NCBI GenBank assembly: GCA_020073385.1
Contig: JAIQFH010000015.1
Location: forward strand, 1 to 64,000
Origin: Terriglobia bacterium
Lineage (GTDB): Bacteria; Acidobacteriota; Terriglobia; Terriglobales; Acidobacteriaceae
Direction: 5' to 3'
DNA length: 64,000 nt
The position numbers and the translations under genes are program-made. The notes under the pieces were generated by a model. The model ran no database searches, was not told the origin of the DNA, and saw only the letters and a list, made by a program, of their open reading frames with translations. This document shows positions 57,385 through 64,000 of this stretch, piece by piece; position 1 is the first letter of the stretch, and each line of letters begins with the position of its first letter.

Positions 57385-58964
57385 CGACGCGAGGATTCTG
57401 ATTTGCGCAATGCGCTGCGCCCTAGCGCTATGAGAAAGATCGCGCTTTTTCCGCGCGCGTGAGGCGAGAAGAAGCTTGCCACGTCGTCGTCGTAGAAGGT
57501 GAGCCCGCTGCATCCCAGCTTCTGAGCGTAGGCTGCGAGATACAGTTTCCCGCCCAGGATTCCTGCTTCCAGTTGCGCGGCGCGATAGCCGCGGTTCCCA
57601 TAACGCTCCAGGATCTTTTTCAAATCTGCCAGGAAGAAAATGTCTACGGCCGCGTCCGCCGGGATTTGTTGTTCGAGTCCGAGGTATCCCGCCTTGTCGC
57701 GGAACTCCCCGCGCTTCAGCGGTTCGAGGAATTTCTCATCCCAGTGATAAACGTAAGCCCCCGCGGCCAACCCGATCACGTTGTTCACGATTAGGTAAAG
57801 ATCGTTGAGATGGCTTCCGGGTGGATCGATAAAATCTGCTGGGATACCCCGAGTGGCGCGATCGAGCATGGTTGAGAGTTCCGCCATTGTGATGGGATCG
57901 CGTGAGAACTGCCGCGTCGATCCCCGACGGGAGATCACCTGTTCGATCGTATCGGGCGGAATGCGCGAGTCGCTGAGCGACAGCAACGCTGAAGTAGTTT
58001 CCTTGGCGGGGGCCATTTCATTGCCGGGCGTTTTGCCCCGCCACGCGATCACCTCCGCGACTGAATCGAGAGAAGAAGCCTCATGTATCTTGCGCATCGA
58101 GGCATAGTCGACTTCCTTTGCCGAGTAGGGGACGACCGGCAGGGCTAGAGGCTCGATGGCGGGCGGTGAAGGCGGCACCAACTGCGTCCAGCCAACCGGA
58201 ACTATGGAGAATGAGACTTCGCGTTTGGTGTCCAGATCCAGCAAGGTATTAACTTGTGGGTCAATAAATCCGGTGATAACACGCGTGGGCAGACCCATGG
58301 CGCCCGAGATCGCGAGACAGTTGGCTAGGATCGTGCCATTGTCCCAGCCGAAGTGACGGTAGGTGCGGGACCGATATTTCCAGGCGTTACGCCAATACGT
58401 CCCTGTGCAGATGATGATGACAGGGGCATGCGCCACGGCCGGATCATCGCCTGCGGCAGTGATGAGTGCCTGTCGACAGTCTCCCGCTCGAAGCTGGCGC
58501 AATCCAAACTCGGCGGCTCCGAAATGGTAGACCCCAGCAGGCAGCGCCGGCGGGCTCCCGGAAAGCTGAATCTTCGATCGGAGATCAGAGCAGACGACGT
58601 AGAGTTCGATTTCGTAAAGCGCCCCCGTGCAGGCGGCAGCGCGAAAAAAGGTTTCTCCTTCCCCGTGCTTCCTGCTCTTTGTGACTCCAGCGGAAAAAAA
58701 CAGCACTTGCGCGAGAGTTTCGAGGTCGGGGACGGCTTCGCCTTTCGGCTCAACGCCGGCGGCTGCGATCGCTGACAACGCCGGCTTGCCCGTATCCTGA
58801 AAGTCACGGGGCAACCGCGTGACTTCCATTGTCGGATAGATCTTGAACAGAAGCGGCTTGTTCTCCCAATCGAGCGCGTGCGGATGCAGGCGCACGCTGA
58901 GATACGAGTGCTTGGTCCCACTGTGATACTGGCGCGCGGCATCGATCAGGCTGTTTTCACTCAA
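57381..58964 (-). CDS. SagB/ThcOx-type nitroreductase, last gene of the F420 operon
   Basis: A 527-residue FMN-dependent oxidoreductase of the SagB family, with two nitroreductase-fold halves. The first half starts ARQYHSGTKHSYLSVR, a family signature, and includes HAPVIIICTGTYWRNAWKYRSRTYRHFGWDNGTILANCLAISGAMGLPTRVITGF. The second half starts VISRRGSTRQFSRDPITMAELSTMLDRA and ends with LEAGILGGKLYLAAYAQKLGCSGLTFYDDD. The TTG start at 58964 has AGGAG nine bases upstream. It lies 21 bp after the F420:NADPH oxidoreductase gene. SagB proteins make azoles in peptide toxins, but no precursor peptide or cyclodehydratase is near. It may reduce dehydro-F420-0. Confidence 0.85.
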   Translation of the reverse strand: MSENSLIDAARQYHSGTKHSYLSVRLHPHALDWENKPLLFKIYPTMEVTRLPRDFQDTGKPALSAIAAAGVEPKGEAVPDLETLAQVLFFSAGVTKSRKHGEGETFFRAAACTGALYEIELYVVCSDLRSKIQLSGSPPALPAGVYHFGAAEFGLRQLRAGDCRQALITAAGDDPAVAHAPVIIICTGTYWRNAWKYRSRTYRHFGWDNGTILANCLAISGAMGLPTRVITGFIDPQVNTLLDLDTKREVSFSIVPVGWTQLVPPSPPAIEPLALPVVPYSAKEVDYASMRKIHEASSLDSVAEVIAWRGKTPGNEMAPAKETTSALLSLSDSRIPPDTIEQVISRRGSTRQFSRDPITMAELSTMLDRATRGIPADFIDPPGSHLNDLYLIVNNVIGLAAGAYVYHWDEKFLEPLKRGEFRDKAGYLGLEQQIPADAAVDIFFLADLKKILERYGNRGYRAAQLEAGILGGKLYLAAYAQKLGCSGLTFYDDDVASFFSPHARGKSAIFLIALGRSALRKSESSRR

Positions 58965-58985
58965 CCGAAAGGCTCCTCAAGGCGG

Positions 58986-59690
58986 TCAGCGATATGCTGC
59001 AGGGGGCAGACCTGTGATGCGGATTCCAGCATGTCCTTTGTGGCGGATGTTCAGACCGATCAGCAATGCTGTGATCTGTTCAACGATGCGCGCGTTTTCC
59101 AATTTGCCGCCATCCAGGGCACGCACTCCCGGAATCTTTGCCGCCAGTTCTCGGGTGAGCTGTGCCGCATCTGGATCGTCACTGCAAACAACGACATCAC
59201 AATCGACAGGAGCATCGCCGTTGAGCAGGTCTGCCGAGAGATTGTGAAAAGCGGCGACCACGCTGATTCCCTTGGGAACCAGTTCCGCGGCTTGCTGCGC
59301 GGCTGAGCCTTGCCAGACTCCCAGCAGGCGCGAGGCGCGGCCTCCAACCGAAGATGCCAAGGGGACGGTGGCGTCGATCAGAATGCTGCCCTCCGTGATC
59401 GAGTTTTTGAGTTGCTTGAGCAGCGTCGCTTGACCCTCGAAAGGAACGGTCAACATCAGGATGTCAGCCGCAGCGCAAGCTAAACTGTTCTCCATTCCCG
59501 CAACATTGGCCTGACTTCCTGCTTTGAGCTGAATGGCAGCGGCCGCGACTTGGGCGCGCTGCTCGTCGCGCGAGCCGATGATGATGGTTTCGCCGGCGCG
59601 CGCCCAACGCAGCGCCAGACCCATGCCCGCCGGGCCGGTCCCGCCAATGATCGCAATGGGGCGAATAGACGTTCGGGGCTCAGAGCTCAT
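58986..59690 (-). CDS. npdG: F420:NADPH oxidoreductase
   Basis: A 234-residue cytoplasmic enzyme that transfers hydride between reduced F420 and NADP+. The dinucleotide fold starts IAIIGGTGPAGMGLALRWARAGETIIIGSRDEQRA, with Gly-Gly-Thr-Gly and the basic residues (SRDEQR) that favour NADPH. AADILMLTVPFEGQ and VPKGISVVAAFHNLSADLL follow, as does DCDVVVCSDDPDAAQLTRELAAKIPGVRALDGGKLENARIVEQITALLIGLN. Start ATG overlaps the stop of cofH (ATGA), consistent with translational coupling. Location within the F420 operon supports the assignment. Family resemblance to ketol-reductoisomerase-like domains is known but less fitting. Confidence 0.88.
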   Translation of the reverse strand: MSSEPRTSIRPIAIIGGTGPAGMGLALRWARAGETIIIGSRDEQRAQVAAAAIQLKAGSQANVAGMENSLACAAADILMLTVPFEGQATLLKQLKNSITEGSILIDATVPLASSVGGRASRLLGVWQGSAAQQAAELVPKGISVVAAFHNLSADLLNGDAPVDCDVVVCSDDPDAAQLTRELAAKIPGVRALDGGKLENARIVEQITALLIGLNIRHKGHAGIRITGLPPAAYR

Positions 59691-60919
59691 GCAAACTCAG
59701 CCTCGAGCGCCTGTTCTGCGGTGAATTCGTCGAGCGGCAGCTTGATGGTGATGCGCGAGTAAGTGGTGTTGCGTTCGGCCGGGATGCGCCCGATCTCGAG
59801 AATGAGGCTTTGGAAATCCTCCGGGCTGGTGTACTGACCGGCCGTGGCCCCCGCTTCGCGCGAGATGTTCTCTTCCATCAGCGTGCCGCCGTAGTCATTC
59901 GCGCCCGCATGCAGACAGAGTTGCGAAAGCTGGCGGTTCAGCTTCACCCATGAAACCTGAAGATTGTTGATCGATCCGGCGAGCAACACGCGGGCCAGTG
60001 CGTGAACCTTGAGATGTTCGGCCAGAGTTGGTCCGGTGCGGGCCAGTCCCTGATGAAAGAGGATCGTGTTCTGATGGACGAACCCAAGCGGGACGAATTC
60101 AGTGAAGCCTCCGGTTTCCGATTGAATCTCGCGCAAGAGGCGCATCTGGCGTACCCAGTGCCCGGGGGTTTCGGTATGTCCGTACATCATTGTGGAAGTC
60201 GTGCGGATCCCACAGCGGTGCGCCGTGCGGATGACTTCGATCCATTGCGCGGTCGAAAGCTTGTTCGCCGAGAGGATGTGCCGGATCTCGTCGTCGAGAA
60301 TTTCGGCCGCGGTGCCCGGCAGCGTGCCGAGGCCGTTGTCGCGCAGCATGGAAAGATAGTCGGCCAATGGCATGCCGGTGAGTTCAACGCCGTAAACGAT
60401 CTCCATCGGCGAGAAGGCATGAATGTGTATTCGCGGCACAGCATCCTTCACCGCGCGCAAAATATCGCGGTAATAGAACTTGGGAAGATTGCGGGGAAGC
60501 CCGCCCTGTATGCAGACCTCGGTGGCACCTTGTTGCCACGCCTCGACCGCCTTTCGCGCCATGTCATCCAGGCTATGGAAGTAAGCATCGGCCTCGCGCG
60601 GACCGCGGCTGAACGCGCAGAACTTGCATCCCACAAAACAGATGTTCGTGAAGTTGATATTCCGGTTCACGACGTAAGTCACGATGTTGCCCGCGAGTTC
60701 CGCCCGGAGCATGTTTGCAGCGACTAAGAGGCCAAGCAGATCGTCGCCCTCGGAGTTCGCCAAGGCATACGACTCCTCCAGGGAAAGATCACCGCCATTG
60801 AGTGTTTCCAACACTCTTTCCAGCGGACGGCGGTTTTGCGGAGTCAGACGCGACGAGATGTCGGACCAGTCGAGCGAAGGAAAGGATTCCAGTTCTGAGC
60901 CAGAAAGGTTGCGGTGCAC
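59687..60919 (-). CDS. cofH: FO synthase subunit CofH
   Basis: Radical-SAM enzyme joining tyrosine to 5-amino-6-ribitylaminouracil, the first step of the deazaflavin core; CofG completes the ring. 410 residues, with the cluster motif CFVGCKFCAFSRGP (C-x3-C-x2-C) preceded by NRNINFTNIC, and CIQGGLPRNLPKFYYRDILRAVKD, HIHAFSPMEI, NGLGTLPGTAAEIL, TSTMMYGHTETPGHWVRQMRLLREIQ, all characteristic. The C-terminus has NDYGGTLMEENISREAGA. It starts at GTG with GGAG seven bases upstream. A 254-bp repeat-bearing gap separates it from cofE. Confidence 0.93.
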   Translation of the reverse strand: MHRNLSGSELESFPSLDWSDISSRLTPQNRRPLERVLETLNGGDLSLEESYALANSEGDDLLGLLVAANMLRAELAGNIVTYVVNRNINFTNICFVGCKFCAFSRGPREADAYFHSLDDMARKAVEAWQQGATEVCIQGGLPRNLPKFYYRDILRAVKDAVPRIHIHAFSPMEIVYGVELTGMPLADYLSMLRDNGLGTLPGTAAEILDDEIRHILSANKLSTAQWIEVIRTAHRCGIRTTSTMMYGHTETPGHWVRQMRLLREIQSETGGFTEFVPLGFVHQNTILFHQGLARTGPTLAEHLKVHALARVLLAGSINNLQVSWVKLNRQLSQLCLHAGANDYGGTLMEENISREAGATAGQYTSPEDFQSLILEIGRIPAERNTTYSRITIKLPLDEFTAEQALEAEFA

Positions 60920-60973
60920 GATGTTCTCCGTCGGTACAGTGTAGCTCTATCTGTTCGGAGCCACAAAAGCGAC

Positions 60974-61143
60974 GTCATCCCGAAACGCAGCGCAGCTGGG
61001 TTGAAGAACCCTACGGCGGGTGAAATTCTGATGCAGCGATGGGAATGCCTGTGCCGCATGCACCAAGCGCTCTCGCCGACAGCATAATCGTCTGCCGCGC
61101 ATCGTAAGGTCCCTCGGAGAGCTATCGCCCTCCTCAGGATGAC
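60974..61143. repeat. Degenerate GTCATCC...GGATGAC repeat in the cofE-cofH gap
   Basis: GTCATCC (60974-60980) and GGATGAC (61137-61143) bound a spacer with GAAGAACCCTACGG and GTAAGGTCCCTCGG segments. It resembles the outer flanks of the variable-stem elements but the arms are weak. It occupies most of the only long gap in the cof operon. Confidence 0.5.
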
Positions 61144-61173
61144 ATTCTTTGCGATAAGACTCTTGGGGATGGG

Positions 61174-61944
61174 TCAGCGGAATAGATCGGTGGCTGCAGG
61201 ACGAAGCAGGTCGCGGACGGCGCCTGGGCCGGGGTCGTAGCGGAATCCGCGCACGATGCAGGCGGGCGCTCGGTTCAGCTTTCCACACACCAAACCGGCA
61301 GCGCAGGCCAACTCATCCGCCACCGCCTCCACACTCGCCTTGAGTTCGTACCCATGGGGATCGCGGCGGCCGCGATCATCGCGCAGAGGCTTCATGCCCG
61401 CGATCCCGATGGCGAATTCAGCCAATCCCTCGCGCCAGGGACGGCCGAAGCTGTCCGTAATGATCACTGGAACCGAAATGCCGGTCTTCTTCTTCAGAGC
61501 GCGTCGGAGGATAGCGGCGGAACGGTCGGGATCCTCGGGCAGCAGCAGCGCCGTATTCCCTCCATCCACGTTCGAGACATCAATGCCGCTATTGGCGCAA
61601 AGAAATCCATGCTGCGTTTCAGTGATGAGCACGCCGTTTTTCCGTCTTATGACGGAGCGGCTCTCCCGAAGCGCCAGTTCGATCACCCGCGCATCGAGTT
61701 TGTATTGCTCGGCCCAGGCAACCGATTCAGCCGACGGCTGGATCGACGCGAGATCGACAAGCCGGCCCTCCGCTTTAGAAACGATCTTATGTTTCACGAC
61801 GAGAATGTCGCCTGGGTGGAACCGCTGGCGGCCTCGTCGCAGCGCTTCAACCAGCTTGCCGGCGATCGACGCGCCCGGGACGATTTCTTCCGCGAGAGTA
61901 ATCGGTATCAGTCGGATTTCGCCAACTTTGCTTGTCTTTCGCAT
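61174..61944 (-). CDS. cofE: F420-0:L-glutamate ligase CofE
   Basis: Adds L-glutamates to F420-0 with GTP, 256 residues. Family motifs: GDILVVKHKIVSKAEGRLVDL, RKNGVLITETQHGFLCANSGIDVSNVDGGNTALLLPEDPD, VIITDSFGRPWREGLAEFAIGIAGMKPLRDDRGRRDPHGYEL and CGKLNRAPACIVRGF, which carry the metal-binding and substrate residues. The protein ends with the ligase domain: the C-terminal nitroreductase-like domain of mycobacterial FbiB is absent, and a SagB-type nitroreductase gene lies further along the same operon. It lies 24 bp after cofC. Confidence 0.93.
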   Translation of the reverse strand: MRKTSKVGEIRLIPITLAEEIVPGASIAGKLVEALRRGRQRFHPGDILVVKHKIVSKAEGRLVDLASIQPSAESVAWAEQYKLDARVIELALRESRSVIRRKNGVLITETQHGFLCANSGIDVSNVDGGNTALLLPEDPDRSAAILRRALKKKTGISVPVIITDSFGRPWREGLAEFAIGIAGMKPLRDDRGRRDPHGYELKASVEAVADELACAAGLVCGKLNRAPACIVRGFRYDPGPGAVRDLLRPAATDLFR

Positions 61945-61968
61945 CGCGAAGGACTGCGGAGAATCTGG

Positions 61969-62631
61969 TTATACCGCATCCGCGCCGCTTGTGAGTAAGT
62001 CTGCGGTCAAGTTCCAACTCCTTGCCAGACGCTGCGCGCGGGTATCTCCCGGAAGAGACAGAAGCTGCTGTAAGTCCGCTGGATTGTCGACGTCCACGGC
62101 GATCCCCGGCAGGTTCAATACGACGCAACGTTTGCCAGTGCCTAGCGCGGCAGCATGATGCGGTTTGAAGCTGTCATTCCCGAAGCGAAGTGGAAATAAG
62201 TTCGCGGGACGGCGGAAAGCGCCATTGGTACCCCGGCCATCGCCTGCGGGCACGAGCACGCTTCCTTCGGCGGGCGCGTGCTTGTAAATTTCCTGCAGTT
62301 CCCAGGACTCGATCAGAGGAATGTCTGCAGGAATCACGAGCGTGCTGTCTTCTCCGCGCTCCACGCATACTCGAGTTGCCATCTCAATCGCACTGGTTTC
62401 CCCGGGATTGTCCGGGTCAGGGATTACCTCAAACTGATACTCGGCTGCCAGTTTCGTCGCGTACGGATCGCTGGTGACGATGCCGACCGTGGGACGATTT
62501 TCCCAGTCGCGGAGTGCCGTCAATACGTCGGTCAGCATGGCTTGTGCCAGCTGTGTTCGCGCCGGCTGATCAAGCACGGAAGCCAGTCGCTGTTTTGCCG
62601 AGACGGTGTTCTTGATCGGAACCAGGATCAC
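61969..62631 (-). CDS. cofC: Phospholactate/phosphoenolpyruvate guanylyltransferase CofC (FbiD-like)
   Basis: Activates 2-phospho-L-lactate or phosphoenolpyruvate with GTP for F420 assembly; 220 residues. Nucleotidyltransferase start MILVPIKNTVSAKQRLASVL, the VIPADIPLI metal-binding strand, and RGTNGAFRRPANLFPLRFGNDSF, then VDVDNPADLQQLL near the C-terminus. All fit the CofC/FbiD family. Which of the two phospho-acids it prefers cannot be read off. The GTG start overlaps the stop of cofD by four bases (GTGA). Confidence 0.93.
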   Translation of the reverse strand: MILVPIKNTVSAKQRLASVLDQPARTQLAQAMLTDVLTALRDWENRPTVGIVTSDPYATKLAAEYQFEVIPDPDNPGETSAIEMATRVCVERGEDSTLVIPADIPLIESWELQEIYKHAPAEGSVLVPAGDGRGTNGAFRRPANLFPLRFGNDSFKPHHAAALGTGKRCVVLNLPGIAVDVDNPADLQQLLSLPGDTRAQRLARSWNLTADLLTSGADAV

Positions 62632-63614
62632 GGCTGGCGGTCCAGACGGCGAAAAGAGGTATCCGAGGCGGGCTCTTCTCGAAGCAGGCTTGCAGTCACG
62701 AAAGAGAGAGTTTCCCGCGCCAGCGCGGCTTTATCTTCGGCGCTTCGCATGATGGTCTGCGTACACTGCACGCGCAATCCGGTTTGGCGCAGAGCTTCGG
62801 CGGCGCGGGAATCGCGTGTGTCGCAGATCAGGATGTCGAGAAAGTCCTCGTAGGCTTGCGCGACTCCGGCAATCGAGCTGGGCAGTCCGTGCGCCTCCAT
62901 CAAAATTCCGGCGGGACCAGCAACCGGAGCATTCCCCACGATGGGGCTGACGGCAGCGATCTTCCCGCGGGCGTGCAACAGGGCGTCATGGATGCCCGGC
63001 ACAGCCAGGATGGGGCCGATGCTGGTGACAGGATTACTCGGAGCGATTAATACGGCGTCAGCGTTCGTGATCGCGTCGATGACTCCGGGAGCAGGCTCCG
63101 CATCCGAAGCCCCGGCGAAACGCACCGACTTAACCGGATCCTGATACCAGCGCTGCACGAAATATTCCTCGAAGCTGAGCTCACCGATCGGAGTGTCGAC
63201 ACGAGTCTCTACCCGCGAGTTGCTCATGGGCAGAACCCGCGCCTTCACGCCCAGTTTCTGCGAGATCACCGCTGTCGCTTCGGAGAGCGTCTTGCCTTCT
63301 GCGAGCAGGCGCGAGCGAAGCAAATGCATGGCCAGGTCGCGATCCCCGGTATGGAACCATGTCGGCTCGCCGAGTTGTCCCATCGCCTGCAGGCACAGGA
63401 ATGTGTCGCCCTTGACGCCCCATCCGCGCTCGCGGCTCAGCATGCCGGAGAGCACGTAGGTGATCGAATCGATATCCGGCGAGACGTAGAGACCCCACCA
63501 GAGCAAATCGTCACCAGTGTTGACGACCAGGGTAATCTCTTCAGCGGGCATGACCTGACGCAGGCCATCGACGAATTTCGCTCCACCGGTTCCGCCGCTG
63601 AGGACGCAGATCAT
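62628..63614 (-). CDS. cofD: Phospholactate transferase CofD (FbiA)
   Basis: Joins the activated phospho-acid unit to FO, giving F420-0 or its dehydro form; 328 residues. MICVLSGGTGGAKFVDGLRQVMP is the classic N-terminus, followed by VVNTGDDLLWWGLYVSPDIDSITYVLSG, GWGVKGDTFLCLQAMGQLGEPTWFHTGDRDLAMHLLRSRLL and APSNPVTSIGPILAVPGI, all conserved. Its ATG overlaps the cofG stop by four bases (ATGA), so translation is likely coupled. Confidence 0.95.
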   Translation of the reverse strand: MICVLSGGTGGAKFVDGLRQVMPAEEITLVVNTGDDLLWWGLYVSPDIDSITYVLSGMLSRERGWGVKGDTFLCLQAMGQLGEPTWFHTGDRDLAMHLLRSRLLAEGKTLSEATAVISQKLGVKARVLPMSNSRVETRVDTPIGELSFEEYFVQRWYQDPVKSVRFAGASDAEPAPGVIDAITNADAVLIAPSNPVTSIGPILAVPGIHDALLHARGKIAAVSPIVGNAPVAGPAGILMEAHGLPSSIAGVAQAYEDFLDILICDTRDSRAAEALRQTGLRVQCTQTIMRSAEDKAALARETLSFVTASLLREEPASDTSFRRLDRQP

Positions 63615-64000
63615 GCCGCCCTCCGTGCGAGGCCGTCGTCGCCCGTCGCCGCGCGGAGTCTGTCAGACAGCAGACCGGGACGCGCAATCACGTCAGAAAC
63701 GAATTCTGGATACACTGGCAGACGCTGGCGCAGAATAGCCCCCTTGGCCTCAGTGCGCAGCCGCAACTGCTCAATATGCGGCCACGGCTTTTCCGGATTG
63801 ATAAAGTCGGGGGTCAGCGGCGAAATGCCTCCCCAGTCGTTGATGCCCGCATCTATCAAGTCTTCATAGTAAGGCGCGGAAAGATTCGGTGGCGCCTGAA
63901 TATTGACCTCGGGGAGTAACAAGCGAGCTACCGCCACCGTGCGCAGCATCTCGCCTGGACTCGGCTCGGGCCAGTTCGCCATCGGAATCGTCGGTTTGAC
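63611..64000 (-). CDS. cofG: FO synthase subunit CofG, C-terminal part (cut by window edge)
   Basis: The last 129 codons of a gene continuing past the right edge. They match the C-terminus of CofG: PMANWPEPSPGEMLRTVAVARLLLPEVNIQAPPNL and INDWGGISPLTPDFINPEKPWPHIEQLRL, the well-conserved substrate-site region of the radical-SAM enzyme that closes the deazaflavin ring. The N-terminal radical-SAM cysteines are outside the window. It is probably an upstream gene of the operon running down to the nitroreductase. Confidence 0.88.
   Translation of the reverse strand, partial: VKPTIPMANWPEPSPGEMLRTVAVARLLLPEVNIQAPPNLSAPYYEDLIDAGINDWGGISPLTPDFINPEKPWPHIEQLRLRTEAKGAILRQRLPVYPEFVSDVIARPGLLSDRLRAATGDDGLARRAA

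Noticed and set aside
57381-58964. Azole-peptide (streptolysin S-like) biosynthesis cluster
   Set aside because: The SagB-like gene has no neighbouring precursor peptide, SagC or SagD homologue and is instead joined to F420 genes.

Overview
The window looks like chromosomal DNA of an Acidobacteriota member, probably close to Koribacter or Terriglobus-type lineages. This is inferred from gene content, not from a marker search. The clues are a large TonB-dependent receptor with an N-terminal carboxypeptidase-regulatory-like domain, DUF2911, DUF1579 and TIGR03118 secreted proteins, a kelch-type secreted protein, high G+C with frequent GTG and TTG starts, and many small dispersed repeats between (and sometimes inside) genes. 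No rRNA operon, CRISPR array or prophage was seen.

Layout from left to right. 1-7000: the right end of an IS5-family element abuts a mutagenic translesion cassette transcribed leftward (imuA, imuB, dnaE2). 7000-19700: a PNPOx-fold flavoprotein, a DUF2911 protein, an M13 metallopeptidase, a leftward phoU, phoB, ppc group, a DinB-fold protein, a kelch protein and a MATE exporter. 19700-30000: an irregular tRNA-like sequence, a SpoIIE-type phosphatase, a MITE-like element, thioredoxin reductase, a short TonB-like protein, an RlpA/SPOR lipoprotein, mutY, a redoxin and an M28 peptidase. 30000-38800: a cyclase-like protein of unknown role, a TonB-domain membrane protein, aspS, mtaB, a zinc-ribbon protein and rpsU. 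38800-48400: a GT-C-like membrane protein, a Tat-exported glycosidase-like protein, a TonB-dependent receptor and a TIGR03118 protein, all leftward. 48700-57400: a gamma carbonic anhydrase, hisS, a run of small secreted proteins including two DUF1579 paralogues, a CpaE-like ATPase, a second MITE-like element, a PilZ protein and an MFS exporter. 57400-64000: a leftward coenzyme F420 operon (cofG, cofD, cofC, cofE, cofH, an F420:NADPH oxidoreductase and a SagB-type nitroreductase), cut by the right edge.

How the genes work together. The imuA-imuB-dnaE2 set is a damage-induced mutagenesis module. The cof genes would make F420, npdG would exchange electrons between F420 and NADP, and the nitroreductase may supply the reduction of dehydro-F420-0 that in mycobacteria is done by the C-terminal half of FbiB. 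phoU and phoB belong to phosphate signalling. The TonB-domain proteins and the TonB-dependent receptor belong to outer-membrane uptake.

The most striking non-coding signal is the repeats. One family has conserved flanks around a stem whose sequence differs in every copy yet mostly stays self-complementary. Other families are heptanucleotide tandems and CACAGAG-type inverted repeats. Several of these sit in frame inside dnaE2, imuB, imuA and mtaB.
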